64,000 nt of DNA from Allobosea sp. (GTDB taxonomy: Bacteria; Pseudomonadota; Alphaproteobacteria; Rhizobiales; Beijerinckiaceae): positions 186,001 to 250,000 of the forward strand of contig NZ_JAFKFX010000025.1 in the NCBI RefSeq assembly GCF_017308075.1. Reading direction: 5' to 3'. Under the pieces are notes generated by a model. That model did no database searches. It was not told where the DNA came from and saw nothing but the letters and a program-made list of their open reading frames with translations. Position numbers and translations under genes: made by a program. Below, one piece after another: positions 47,794 to 56,404 of this stretch. Each line of letters begins with the position of its first letter. The stretch's first letter is position 1.

Positions 47794-48747
47794 ATGACGA
47801 TCGCGGCCGAGGCTCGGGCCGGCCACCAGTTCTCCCAGGGCTGGTTGACGCGCCTGTTCGACTACAAGCCATTTCTGGTTTTCATCTGCCTGCTGCCGGC
47901 ACTGGGCCTGCTGCTGGTCTTTCTGAGCTATCCGCTCGGCCTCGGCGTCTGGCTTGCCTTCACCGACACCCGCATCGGCCGCGCCGGCTATTTCATCGGC
48001 TTCGAGAACTTCCAGTCGCTCTGGCACGATCCGGTCTTCATCACATCGGTCTGGAACACGCTGCTCTATACGGGCGTCGCGACCATCGGGAAGTTCGGGC
48101 TCGGCCTCTGGCTGGCGCTGCTGCTCAACAACCACCTGCCGTTCAAATCGCTGCTGCGCGCGCTGATCCTGGTGCCCTGGATCGTCCCGACCGTGCTCTC
48201 GGCGATCGCCTTCTGGTGGATCTACGATCCGCAGTTCTCGATCATCTCCTATATCCTGGTCGATGTGCTCGGCTGGCGCGAAACCTATATCGACTTCCTC
48301 GGCGCCCCCTGGCCGGCACGCTTCTCCCTGATCGCCGCCAACATCTGGCGCGGCATCCCCTTCGTCGCGATCTCGCTGCTCGCCGGCCTGCAGACCATCT
48401 CGCCGGCGCTCTACGAAGCGGCGATGCTCGACGGCGCCAATGCCTGGCAGCGCTTCCGGCATGTGACGCTGCCGATGCTGATGCCGATCCTGGCGGTGGT
48501 GCTGACCTTCTCGGTGCTGTTCACCTTCACCGATTTCCAGCTCGTCTACGCCATCACGCGCGGCGGGCCGATCAACTCCACCCATCTGATGGCGACGCTC
48601 GCCTTCCAGCGCGGCATCCCCGGCGGCCAGCTCGGCGAGGGCGCGGCGATCGCGGTCGCGATGATCCCCTTCCTCGTGATGGCGACGCTGTTCAGCTACT
48701 TCGCGCTCGCCCGCCGCAAATGGCAGCAGGGAGAAGACAATGACTGA
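47794..48747 (+). CDS. ABC sugar permease (MalF/UgpA type)
   Basis: 317 residues with six predicted membrane helices. The inner-membrane-domain EAA motif is in YEAAMLDGANAWQRFRHVTLPML, which docks the ATPase. It forms a heterodimer with the next gene's product. The start MTIAAEARAG at 47794 is chosen; the frame extends upstream to 47458 inside the binding-protein gene. The stop overlaps the second permease start by 8 bp. Confidence 0.92.
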   Translation: MTIAAEARAGHQFSQGWLTRLFDYKPFLVFICLLPALGLLLVFLSYPLGLGVWLAFTDTRIGRAGYFIGFENFQSLWHDPVFITSVWNTLLYTGVATIGKFGLGLWLALLLNNHLPFKSLLRALILVPWIVPTVLSAIAFWWIYDPQFSIISYILVDVLGWRETYIDFLGAPWPARFSLIAANIWRGIPFVAISLLAGLQTISPALYEAAMLDGANAWQRFRHVTLPMLMPILAVVLTFSVLFTFTDFQLVYAITRGGPINSTHLMATLAFQRGIPGGQLGEGAAIAVAMIPFLVMATLFSYFALARRKWQQGEDND

Positions 48748-49642
48748 TCACGCTGCCGCGGAGCGCCCGCATCTGGTCGAGAAGGAGCAGGCCGGCGTCA
48801 TCGACTGGTCGTCGGGGCCGCGCCGCTTCATCACCCTCTATCTGCCGCTTTCGCTCTTCGTGATCGTGCTGCTCTTCCCATTCTACTGGATGGCGATCAC
48901 CGCGATCAAACCGAACTCGGAACTCTACGACTACAAGAACAACAACCCGTTCTGGGTGAAGTCGCCGACGCTGGAGAACATCAACAAGCTGCTTTTCCAG
49001 ACCGATTACCCGCAATGGCTGCTGACGACGATGACCGTCGCCACGGTCGCGACGGCCCTCTCCTTGTTCTCCAGCGTGCTCGCCGCCTATGCGATCCAGC
49101 GCCTGAAGTTCAAGGGCTCGCAATATGTCGGGCTCGGGATCTATCTCGCCTATCTGGTGCCGCCCTCGATCCTGTTCATCCCCATGGCGACGTTGATCTT
49201 CCAGCTCGGTCTGTTCGACTCGCAATGGGCGCTGATCCTGACCTATCCGACCTTTCTGATCCCGTTCTGCACCTGGCTGCTGATCGGCTATTTCAAGTCG
49301 ATCCCCTTCGAGCTTGAGGAATGCGCCATGATCGACGGCGCGACCCGTTTGCAGACGCTCTGGAAGATCACCTTGCCGCTGGCGCTGCCCGGGCTGATCT
49401 CGGCCGGCATCTTCGCCTTCACCCTGTCCTGGAACGAGTTCATCTACGCGCTGGCCTTCATCCAGTCGGCCGAAAAGAAGACCGTGCCCGTCGCCGTCCT
49501 GACCCAGCTCGTCGAGGGCGACGTCTACCATTGGGGCTCGCTGATGGCCGGCGCCCTGCTCGGCTCGATCCCGGTCGCCCTGCTCTATTCCTTCTTCGTC
49601 GACTATTACGTCGCCTCGCTCACCGGCGCGGTGAAGGAATGA
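48740..49642 (+). CDS. ABC sugar permease (MalG/UgpE type)
   Basis: 300 residues, six membrane helices. The EAA-loop is seen as FELEECAMIDGATRLQTLWKITLPLALPG. It has a long cytoplasmic N-terminus (about 30 residues). It completes the CUT1 importer started at 45255. A 10-bp hairpin follows the stop and precedes the LtnD gene, which may be read from the same transcript. Confidence 0.92.
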   Translation: MTDHAAAERPHLVEKEQAGVIDWSSGPRRFITLYLPLSLFVIVLLFPFYWMAITAIKPNSELYDYKNNNPFWVKSPTLENINKLLFQTDYPQWLLTTMTVATVATALSLFSSVLAAYAIQRLKFKGSQYVGLGIYLAYLVPPSILFIPMATLIFQLGLFDSQWALILTYPTFLIPFCTWLLIGYFKSIPFELEECAMIDGATRLQTLWKITLPLALPGLISAGIFAFTLSWNEFIYALAFIQSAEKKTVPVAVLTQLVEGDVYHWGSLMAGALLGSIPVALLYSFFVDYYVASLTGAVKE

Positions 49643-49651
49643 GCCCCTGCC

Positions 49652-49673
49652 GGGCCCGTCCAGGGACGGGCCC
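49652..49673 (+). other. Hairpin between permease and ltnD-like gene
   Basis: Perfect 10-bp stem GGGCCCGTCC / GGACGGGCCC with a 2-nt centre, 9 nt after the permease stop. No T run follows directly, so read-through into the dehydrogenase gene is likely. Confidence 0.55.
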
Positions 49674-49697
49674 ATTGTCAGCAAAAAGGTTGGTTTT

Positions 49698-50588
49698 GTG
49701 AGTTCGATCGCCTTCGTCGGTCTCGGCGCCATGGGTGCGCCGATGGCCGAGAATCTCGTCAAGAAGCAGTTCCGCGTCACCGGTTTCGACATGCGCCAGC
49801 AGGCGCGCGACGCCCTAGCCGCAGCCGGCGGTCATGCCGCGGCGAGCGCCGGCGAAGCGGCGCAAGGTGCGGATGCCCTGATCCTGATGGTCGTCAATGC
49901 CGCTCAGGCCCGCTCCGTGCTGTTCGAGGCCGGGGCGCTCGCCGCCCTCGCGCCCGCGGCGAGCGTCATCCTGATGGCGACCTGCCCGCCCGGCGAGGTC
50001 GAGGCGATCGCCGCCGAAGTCGAGAAGAGCGGCCGCCGCTTCGTCGACGCGCCGGTCTCCGGCGGCGTCAACGGCGCCCGCAACGGCACGCTGACGATCA
50101 TGGCCGGCGCCTCGCAGGAGAGTTTCGACGCCGGCAAGCCGATGCTCGACGCGATGGGCGACAAGGTCTTCCACGTTGGCCTGAAGCCCGGCCAGGGCGC
50201 GACCGTGAAGACCGTCAACCAGCTGCTCTGCGGCGTCCATATCGCCGTTGCCGCCGAGGCCCTCTCGCTGGCCCAGAAAGCCGGGATCGACGGCAAGCTG
50301 CTGTTCGAGATCATGGGCGGCTCGGCCGCCTCCTCCTGGATGCTCAGGGATCGCGGCCCGCGCATGCTCGACGACGAGCCGCCGGTCGCCAGCGCGGTCG
50401 ACATCTTCGTCAAGGATCTCGGCATCGTGCTCGATGCCGGCCGGGCCGCGAAGGCCGCGCTGCCGCTGGCGGCCACGGCACACCAGATGTTCCTTGCAGC
50501 TTCGGGCCTCGGCCATGGCGGGCGCGACGACTCGCAGGTCGTCCGCGCCTATCGCGCGCTGAACCCCAAAGCTGCCAACGATGCCTGA
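49698..50588 (+). CDS. ltnD: L-threonate dehydrogenase LtnD-like
   Basis: 296-residue beta-hydroxyacid dehydrogenase. It has the NAD motif VGLGAMGAPMAENL, LMVVNAAQARSVLF, substrate signature DAPVSGGVNGARNGTLTIM, catalytic Lys in GATVKTVNQLLCG, and DIFVKDLGIVLDAG near the C-terminus. VVNAAQ, VNQLLCGVHIA, SAVDIFVKDLG and the C-terminal DDS are shared with E. coli YgbJ/LtnD and distinguish it from 3-hydroxyisobutyrate dehydrogenase. It should oxidise L-threonate to 2-oxo-tetronate. The start is GTG at 49698. It is likely in the importer operon. Confidence 0.85.
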   Translation: MSSIAFVGLGAMGAPMAENLVKKQFRVTGFDMRQQARDALAAAGGHAAASAGEAAQGADALILMVVNAAQARSVLFEAGALAALAPAASVILMATCPPGEVEAIAAEVEKSGRRFVDAPVSGGVNGARNGTLTIMAGASQESFDAGKPMLDAMGDKVFHVGLKPGQGATVKTVNQLLCGVHIAVAAEALSLAQKAGIDGKLLFEIMGGSAASSWMLRDRGPRMLDDEPPVASAVDIFVKDLGIVLDAGRAAKAALPLAATAHQMFLAASGLGHGGRDDSQVVRAYRALNPKAANDA

Positions 50589-50673
50589 AACCGGACTGGA
50601 TGACGCCGCCTTCGCACGGGCTCGTCCGCAGGCGGGGCAACCGCTCGCCGGCGCGAGGCCGGGGTGCCCTGCC

Positions 50674-51768
50674 CTATTTCCTGCGGGGCGGAGCCGTGGT
50701 GCCGCGCACCACGAGATCCGGCTTCAGCACGACCCTGCGCGCCGGTGCGGCCGGCTCGGCGATGCGGCGCAGCAGCATCTCGGCCGATTGGCGCCCCATA
50801 TCGTCCTGAAAATTCTTGATCGTCGTCAGCGCCGGATACCATTGCGCCGCTTCCTGGACATCGTCGCAGCCGACCAGCGAGAAGTCTTCGCCGGCCTCGA
50901 GCCCGCAATGGCGCAGGCCGAGCATCGCCCCGAAGGCGGTGAGGTCGTTGAAGCAGACCGCAGCCGTCGGCGGGTCCTCCACCGAAAGCACCTTCTGGAC
51001 GCCTTTCAGCCCGTTCTCGCGCGTTCCCCAGGCGGAATAGACCAGTGCCGGGTCGAGCGGCAGACCGTGTTTGGCGAGCATGTCGCGATAGCCACGATAG
51101 CGATTGCAGCCGGTCGAAATCAGCTTGCTCTCGCCGAGGAAGGCAATGCGGCGATGGCCGAGCTCCAGCAGATGCTCCATCGCCAGCATGGTGCCGTGCC
51201 GGTCGTCGGAACCGACGAAGTCGAGATCGACGCCCTCGATCTCGCGCGAAAGCTGGACGAGCGGCACCTGCGCCGCCATCAGATGGGCCAGCGTCTCCGC
51301 CGTGCTGCCGCCGGCCGGGCAGATGATCATCCCGTCGGGCCGGTATTCCTTCAGCGTGTTGAGCACGCGGTCCTGACGTTCCAGGTTCTCCGCATAGGTT
51401 CCGAGAAGGATCGAGCGGCCATGGGCGGCAGCCGTTTCCTCGATCGCCGCCAGGAGCTCGGCGAAATAGGGGTTGGTGATGTCGTGGAAGCCGACGCCGA
51501 GAATATTGGTCCGGTCGGTCCGCAGCGAGGCGGCGCTGCGGTTGTAGCTGTATCCCATCTCGCGGGCGATCTTCTGCACGCGATGCTTGGTCGCGTCGGC
51601 GACGAGCGGACTGCCGCGCAGCGCGAGCGAGACTGTCGCCGTCGAGACGTCGAGGTGATCGGCGATGATCTGCAAGGTAACACGCCCTCGCCCGCCCAAG
51701 CGTTCCCGAGTGATTGCGGCGCCCTTTCCGACGGAGGAGGGGTCCCGCAGGTTTCCGTCGCCAGCCAT
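50674..51768 (-). CDS. LacI family transcriptional regulator
   Basis: 364 residues. A LacI helix-turn-helix (about 33-78: VTLQIIADHLDVSTATVSLALRGSPLV with hinge REMGYSYNRSAASLRT) is followed by a periplasmic-binding-like effector domain with TNILGVGFHDITNPYF and RRIAFLGESKL. The helix-turn-helix is preceded by about 30 extra residues. The start 51768 is chosen for AGGAG 9 nt upstream. It is the only LacI regulator in the window and the best candidate for the AAnCGnTT palindromes at 34804, 36972, 44095 and 53757. It is divergent from the next dehydrogenase. Confidence 0.9.
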   Translation of the reverse strand: MAGDGNLRDPSSVGKGAAITRERLGGRGRVTLQIIADHLDVSTATVSLALRGSPLVADATKHRVQKIAREMGYSYNRSAASLRTDRTNILGVGFHDITNPYFAELLAAIEETAAAHGRSILLGTYAENLERQDRVLNTLKEYRPDGMIICPAGGSTAETLAHLMAAQVPLVQLSREIEGVDLDFVGSDDRHGTMLAMEHLLELGHRRIAFLGESKLISTGCNRYRGYRDMLAKHGLPLDPALVYSAWGTRENGLKGVQKVLSVEDPPTAAVCFNDLTAFGAMLGLRHCGLEAGEDFSLVGCDDVQEAAQWYPALTTIKNFQDDMGRQSAEMLLRRIAEPAAPARRVVLKPDLVVRGTTAPPRRK

Positions 51769-51815
51769 AAAGCGCTTCTCCTGAAGCGGGTTACCCACGG
51801 CCTTCAACCAGTTCT

Positions 51816-51832
51816 TGGTCAAATCGTTCCGC
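51816..51832. promoter_or_regulatory. Possible weak LacI half-site
   Basis: TGGTCAAATCGTTCCGC in the lacI / dehydrogenase divergent gap shares GGTCAAATCG with operator copy 1 (34802-34811), but its right half fits poorly. It could be an autoregulatory site. Confidence 0.25.
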
Positions 51833-51872
51833 ATGCTCACCGTCCATCTCATATAATCCAGAGGAACTAAAG

Positions 51873-52784
51873 ATGACCGCTCATAAAGAAGCGATCGGCT
51901 TCATCGGCGTCGGCTTCATGGGCCAGGGCATGGCCTCCTGCATCCTCGCCAAAGGTTTTCCCTTGACCGTCATGGGGCACAGGAACCGCAAGCCCGTCGA
52001 AGAGCTCAAGGCAGCCGGCGCCCAGGAGGCCCGGACGCCGCGGGAGCTCGCCGAGAAGGCCTCGATCATCTTCCTTTGCGTCACCGGCACACCGCAGGTG
52101 GAGGCCGTGATCAATGGACCGGACGGCATCGCAGCCGGCGCGAAGCCCGGCACGGTCATCGTCGATTGCTCGACCTCCGATCCCGGCTCGACGGTCAGAT
52201 TTGCGGCCCAGCTCGCGGCCATCGGTCTCCACCTTTGCGATGCCCCGCTCGGCGGAACGCCCGCGCAAGCGGCTCTTGGCCAACTCTCGACCATGATTGG
52301 CGCCGACAGAGAGGTTTTCGCCCGGATCAAGCCGGTCTGTGACGCATGGGCACAGAAGGTGGTGCATCTCGGCCCGGTCGGAGACGGCCACAAGATGAAG
52401 CTTCTCAATAACTTCCTGTCGATGGGCTATGGCGCGATCTATTCGGAGGCGCTGACGCTGGCGCAGAAGATCGGCATCACGCCGCAGACCTTCGACAGCG
52501 TGATCTCGGGCGGCCGGATGGATTGCGGCTTCTACCAGACCTTCATGCAGTACGTGCTGCAGCGCGATCGCGACGCCCACAAGTTCACCTTGTCGAACGC
52601 GCTGAAGGATGTCCGCTATCTCGAAGCGGTCGCCAACGATGCCGGCATTCCCAACCCGGTCGGCAATGCCGTCAAGAACGTCTATGCCCAGGCCGTCGCG
52701 GCCGGGAAGGGCGACGATTTCGTGCCGATGCTGTCGGATTTCGTGGCGTCGCAGAGCCGCCTCTCGCTCACCGACAAGGGCTGA
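51873..52784 (+). CDS. Beta-hydroxyacid dehydrogenase (HIBADH / tartronate semialdehyde reductase family)
   Basis: 303 residues. It has IGFIGVGFMGQGMASCIL (NAD motif), the substrate segment DAPLGGTPAQAALGQLSTM, catalytic Lys in GDGHKMKLLNNFLSMGY and a helical C-terminus. Relative to GarR/GlxR the substrate loop reads LGGTPAQA, like sulfolactaldehyde or 2-hydroxy-3-oxopropionate reductases and other less-studied members. If it makes glycerate, the glycerate kinase at 22661 could use it. It is divergent from lacI and is not LtnD (49698); the two share only family motifs. Confidence 0.8.
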   Translation: MTAHKEAIGFIGVGFMGQGMASCILAKGFPLTVMGHRNRKPVEELKAAGAQEARTPRELAEKASIIFLCVTGTPQVEAVINGPDGIAAGAKPGTVIVDCSTSDPGSTVRFAAQLAAIGLHLCDAPLGGTPAQAALGQLSTMIGADREVFARIKPVCDAWAQKVVHLGPVGDGHKMKLLNNFLSMGYGAIYSEALTLAQKIGITPQTFDSVISGGRMDCGFYQTFMQYVLQRDRDAHKFTLSNALKDVRYLEAVANDAGIPNPVGNAVKNVYAQAVAAGKGDDFVPMLSDFVASQSRLSLTDKG

Positions 52785-52797
52785 GCGGCGCGCAGCC

Positions 52798-53715
52798 TCA
52801 ATCCAGCCGGGCCGAGCCTTCGGGCACGGCCCGGACCCGCTCGCGATAGAGCAGGTAGAGCCCGGAGCCGATGACGATGCTCGCACCGATGAAGGTGTAG
52901 CCGTCAGGAATCTGGCCGAAGACGAACCAGCCGAGCGCCACCATCCAGACGATCTGCGAGTAATTGAACGGCGAGAGCATGCTCGCCGGCGCGCGCTGAT
53001 GCGCCAGGATCAGCAGCCAGTGGCCGAGGGCCCCGAAAAGCCCGACGCTCAGCATCAAGAGCCAGCTCGCCCCGTCGGCCGGCCAGGACCAGAACAGCGG
53101 CACCAGCGGCAGCATCACCACCGCCCCGACGATGCCGGAATAGAACATCGTCGTCTCCGGGGCGTCGCTGGCGGCGAGCATCCGTGTCGAGATGCTGTAG
53201 AAGGCGTAGCAGAAGCAGCCGCAGACGGTGAGCAGCGCCGCCGGGGGCAGCCCGCCGAAGCCGGGGCGCAAGATGATCAGCACGCCGATGAAGCCGACGC
53301 CGATCGCCGCCAGCCGGCGCGGCCCGGCCCATTCGCCGAGGATCGGCCCGGCCAGAAGCGCGACGAGGAAGGGCGTCGCGAACATGATCGAGACGCTCTC
53401 GGCCAGTTGCAGATATTTCAGCGCGATGAAGTTCAGCCCCGTCGAGGTCAGGAGCAGGAGCGAACGAAAGCCCTGCAGCCAGGGGCGGCGCGTCCGCAGG
53501 ATGCCTGGCCGCGACCATGGATTGAGCAGGGTCGAGACCAGCGCCACGCTGATCAGATAACGGGCCGCGACGACCTGCATCGCATGCATCGAGCCGCCGA
53601 GCCATTTCGCCGAGGCATCGAGCAGCGCAAAGCACAGCACCGCCGCGCACATCAGCAAGATGGCGGTCAGGCGCGTCCGGCGCGTATCCGGGTGCGGAGC
53701 GGGGGCGGCCGACAA
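52798..53715 (-). CDS. EamA/DMT family transporter
   Basis: 305 residues with ten predicted membrane helices in two EamA repeats (first begins TRLTAILLMCAAVLCFALLDASAKW, second about PPAALLTVCGCFCYAFYSISTRML). The family exports or imports metabolites or amino acids. A LacI-type palindrome 42-58 bp upstream of its start ties it to the sugar-acid genes, perhaps for efflux of an acid intermediate. It is convergent with the dehydrogenase gene (13 bp apart). Confidence 0.88.
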   Translation of the reverse strand: MSAAPAPHPDTRRTRLTAILLMCAAVLCFALLDASAKWLGGSMHAMQVVAARYLISVALVSTLLNPWSRPGILRTRRPWLQGFRSLLLLTSTGLNFIALKYLQLAESVSIMFATPFLVALLAGPILGEWAGPRRLAAIGVGFIGVLIILRPGFGGLPPAALLTVCGCFCYAFYSISTRMLAASDAPETTMFYSGIVGAVVMLPLVPLFWSWPADGASWLLMLSVGLFGALGHWLLILAHQRAPASMLSPFNYSQIVWMVALGWFVFGQIPDGYTFIGASIVIGSGLYLLYRERVRAVPEGSARLD

Positions 53716-53756
53716 GCGACGGGTCTCGGCATGCTTCTGCGGAATGGCCTGAGATC

Positions 53757-53773
53757 AATGAACCGATTTAAAG
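53757..53773. promoter_or_regulatory. LacI-family operator, copy 4 (before EamA gene)
   Basis: AATGAACCGATTTAAAG is centred on CG 53764-53765 and fits TnAAnCGnTTnA. It stands in the 113-bp gap upstream of the minus-strand EamA gene. The CGATTTAAA half is identical to copies 1 and 2. Confidence 0.55.
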
Positions 53774-53828
53774 GCCGAGACCAGTCCGGTGACGCATGCA
53801 CGCCATGCCGGGAAGGCGCCGGCCTAGC

Positions 53829-54302
53829 TCAGGCTGCGTCCTCAACCTCGTCTTCGGGATCGTCGAGCTCGGCGCCGGCCTGCGAAAGTCCCTTGGCGAC
53901 CTTGCGCAGCAGCTTGCGCAATTGCTTGCGTTCCTTGGAGTCGAGCTTCTCGAGCAGCTCCTCCTCGACCTGGATCCAGACCGCGTCGAGGGCCGTGGCA
54001 GTCTTCTGGCCATGTTCGGTCAGCGCGACCTGAACCAGCCTGCCGTCCTTGCCGCCGCCCTCGCGGCTGACCAGGCCCTGCAGCGAAAGCCGACCGATCG
54101 TCTTGGAAACCGTCGGCGGCTTGACCCGCAGCAAGGTAGCGAGCTCGCCCATGGTCATCGGCGCGGCCTGCAGCGCCTTCAGGGCCTGCTCCTGGCCCGG
54201 GAAGAGCCCGAGCGCATTCAGCCGCTCGCCCATCCGGCCGCGATGCAATCTCGCGGCGAGCAGCAAGGCGCGGCCGACGCTTTTCTCGATCGTCTTGGTC
54301 AT
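53829..54302 (-). CDS. MarR family transcriptional regulator
   Basis: 157 residues. It has the MarR winged helix fold with MTMGELATLLRVKPPTVSKTIGRLSLQGLV as the helix-turn-helix, wing GKDGRLVQVALTEHG, and an acidic C-terminus ending EDEVEDAA. GAGGGG lies 7 nt before the ATG at 54302. It stands between the EamA gene and the quinone reductase gene, both on the minus strand, and could control either. Confidence 0.9.
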   Translation of the reverse strand: MTKTIEKSVGRALLLAARLHRGRMGERLNALGLFPGQEQALKALQAAPMTMGELATLLRVKPPTVSKTIGRLSLQGLVSREGGGKDGRLVQVALTEHGQKTATALDAVWIQVEEELLEKLDSKERKQLRKLLRKVAKGLSQAGAELDDPEDEVEDAA

Positions 54303-54395
54303 GAGCCGGCCCCTCGAAAAGATTGCCCATACTTTTCGCCGGCTCTGGAATCGCCTGCCAACATGACAGGCAAATGACAATGGTGCGACAATCAC

Positions 54396-54977
54396 CTAGA
54401 ATTGTGCGGTCATCGCCTCGATCCTGCGCAGAAATGCCGTCCGGCTCTCCGGCGTCGAGCGGTTCATGTCGTAATGGGCCTGATAGCTGAGGCGAGCGGT
54501 TGGGTGGCAGACTGCCCGCAAGGACCGGCCGACCAGCTTGCGCGGCGGGTCGCCCATCAGCATGGCCCGCCAGCGCGTGGCGCCATAGGTCGTTACCGCA
54601 GCAAGCCGGCGAATATTCCAGAGGCTCGGCTGTGCCTGCCCCTCGACCAGCTTGAACGACACGCCGGGCAGGAAGACCCGGTCGAAATAGCCTTTCAGCA
54701 TGGCGGGATAACCGAAATTCCAGACCGGGAAGCACAGGACCAGCGCTTCCGCCGCGCGCAGCCGCTCGACATAGCCGGCTACCGAACAGCCATTCTTCGC
54801 AAGGTCGAGATAGTCGAGCCGCTCCTGTCGGCTCAGCACCGGCTCGAAGCCCTCGGCATAGAGGTCGCAATCATCGACCTCATGGCCGTGCCGGCGCAGC
54901 CCGGCCACGGTCGCAGCGTGCAGCGCCGCGCCGAAGCTCTCGGGGTTGGGATGCGCGTAGACGACGAGGACGCGCAT
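54396..54977 (-). CDS. Flavodoxin-fold NAD(P)H-quinone reductase
   Basis: 193 residues. It starts MRVLVVYAHPNPESFGAALH, the FMN/FAD binding start of the KefF/MdaB/NQO family. The fold continues with LVLCFPVWNFGYPAMLKGYFDRVFLPGVSF and TTYGA. It should be a two-electron reductase of quinones. The C-terminal NRSTPESRTAFLRRIEAM is common in this family. It follows the FAD oxidoreductase by 2 bp, so it is the last gene of the TRAP-linked operon. Confidence 0.85.
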   Translation of the reverse strand: MRVLVVYAHPNPESFGAALHAATVAGLRRHGHEVDDCDLYAEGFEPVLSRQERLDYLDLAKNGCSVAGYVERLRAAEALVLCFPVWNFGYPAMLKGYFDRVFLPGVSFKLVEGQAQPSLWNIRRLAAVTTYGATRWRAMLMGDPPRKLVGRSLRAVCHPTARLSYQAHYDMNRSTPESRTAFLRRIEAMTAQF

Positions 54978-54979
54978 GC

Positions 54980-56404
54980 TCAGCCGCCGGCCGCTTCACC
55001 CAGGCTGCGGAACAGGAAGGTCTTTCCGGCGCGATAGTCGTATTCCGGGTCCTCCCAGGCGACCATCTTGCCGGGATTGAGCAGGCCTTGCGGATCGGCC
55101 TCGCGCTTGAAGGCGAGCTGGACCTCGTCGGTCTGCTTCATGCCGCCCTCTTCCAGCGTGTAGCGATGCGGGTTGAAGATCGGCGCGCCCATCTCCTCAT
55201 GGATCGCCATGATCTCTTCAAGCCGCTCCTCCGTGGTGAAGCGCACCAGCGGCAGGCCGAAGCAGGTGATCTTGCCGTCGAAGCGGACGAATTCGAGATG
55301 GCAGGTCAGCTCGTCGCCGAAACGCTGATGGATCTTCTCGACCAGCTCGACCTGGTTGGGGAACGGGTAGAGCACCTGCAGATAGGTGATCGACGGATCG
55401 ACCCTGAGCGCCCGCAAGGTGGTGTGGTTCCAGGCGAGCTCGAAGGAAGCCGGCAGGCCTTTCGCCTCTTCCGGCGTCAGCTTGTCCGAGCGCATCAGCA
55501 ATTCCGCGCCCCGGAAGCGGCGTGCATAGGCCAGCGTCGATTCCACCGCGAAATCCGCGATCATGGCGATGACGCAATGGCTGTCGCGCGGCAGGAATTT
55601 GCGATGGCGCAGGAAATAGTCGTGCGGCGCCGGCGCCGCGACGACGGCGAGTTCCTTCAACGCCAGCCCGTCCTGCTCGCCGAGCGAATTGGCGAATTCG
55701 GTCGCGCCGCGCAGGCTGTCGAAGCCGATGATCACGTCGACCCAGTTATAGGCCGGTCCGAGCGGCATCTCGACCTCGGTGATGATGCCGTTGGTGCCAT
55801 AGGCGTGCGAGACCTTGTGCAGGTCCTCGCCCTGAAGCTCGAGGATGCGCGGAGTCGCCTCCATGGTCGCGACCTTGAGGCGGATGATGTTGCCCCAATC
55901 GCGCAGGCCGCCCCATTTGATCGAGCCGACGCCGCCGGAGCCGCCAGCGATGAAGCCGCCGACCGAAGCGGTGTGGTAGGTCGAGGGGTGCAGGCGGATC
56001 TCCTGGCGCGAATGCGCCCGAGTCTCCTCGTCGATCTTCGAGAGGATCGCGCCGGGCTCGGCGACATAGCGCCCCGCCTCGATCGCCTTGACCTTGTTGA
56101 AGCCGGAGAGATCGAGCACCACCCCGCCCGAGAGCGGCATGGCCTGGCCGTAATTGCCGGTGCCGGTGCCGCGCGGCGTCACGGGGATGCCGAGCGCATG
56201 GGCGGCGGCGAGCACCTCCAGCACCTCCGCCTCGCTGGTCGGCGAAACGATGATATCGGCCGTGACCTGGTCGAGCTGGCGCTTCAGCGTCGGCGAGTAC
56301 CAGAAGAAGTCCCGGCTCTTCTGCTTCACCAGCGCGGGATTGTCCTCGCTCCTGATGTTGCCGAGGCGGGCCTTGAGGGCGGCGATGTCGTATTTCGTGC
56401 TCAT
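54980..56404 (-). CDS. GlcD-like FAD-binding oxidoreductase
   Basis: 474 residues of the FAD-PCMH / D-2-hydroxyacid dehydrogenase family. The pyrophosphate loop TPRGTGTGNYGQAMPLSGGVVLDLSG and STYHTASVGGFIAGGSGGVGSIKWG bind FAD. The C-terminal cap resembles the FAD-linked oxidase domain, with NPHRYTLEEGG and LNPGKM. Family members oxidise glycolate, D-lactate or other 2-hydroxyacids and pass electrons to quinone or cytochrome; the neighbouring quinone reductase fits that. Its start overlaps the amidohydrolase stop by 4 bp. Confidence 0.85.
   Translation of the reverse strand: MSTKYDIAALKARLGNIRSEDNPALVKQKSRDFFWYSPTLKRQLDQVTADIIVSPTSEAEVLEVLAAAHALGIPVTPRGTGTGNYGQAMPLSGGVVLDLSGFNKVKAIEAGRYVAEPGAILSKIDEETRAHSRQEIRLHPSTYHTASVGGFIAGGSGGVGSIKWGGLRDWGNIIRLKVATMEATPRILELQGEDLHKVSHAYGTNGIITEVEMPLGPAYNWVDVIIGFDSLRGATEFANSLGEQDGLALKELAVVAAPAPHDYFLRHRKFLPRDSHCVIAMIADFAVESTLAYARRFRGAELLMRSDKLTPEEAKGLPASFELAWNHTTLRALRVDPSITYLQVLYPFPNQVELVEKIHQRFGDELTCHLEFVRFDGKITCFGLPLVRFTTEERLEEIMAIHEEMGAPIFNPHRYTLEEGGMKQTDEVQLAFKREADPQGLLNPGKMVAWEDPEYDYRAGKTFLFRSLGEAAGG

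Noticed and set aside
53681-53693. CGCGTATCCGGGT copy matching half of the 44064 palindrome
   Set aside because: It lies inside the EamA coding sequence and lacks the second half, so chance similarity is likely.
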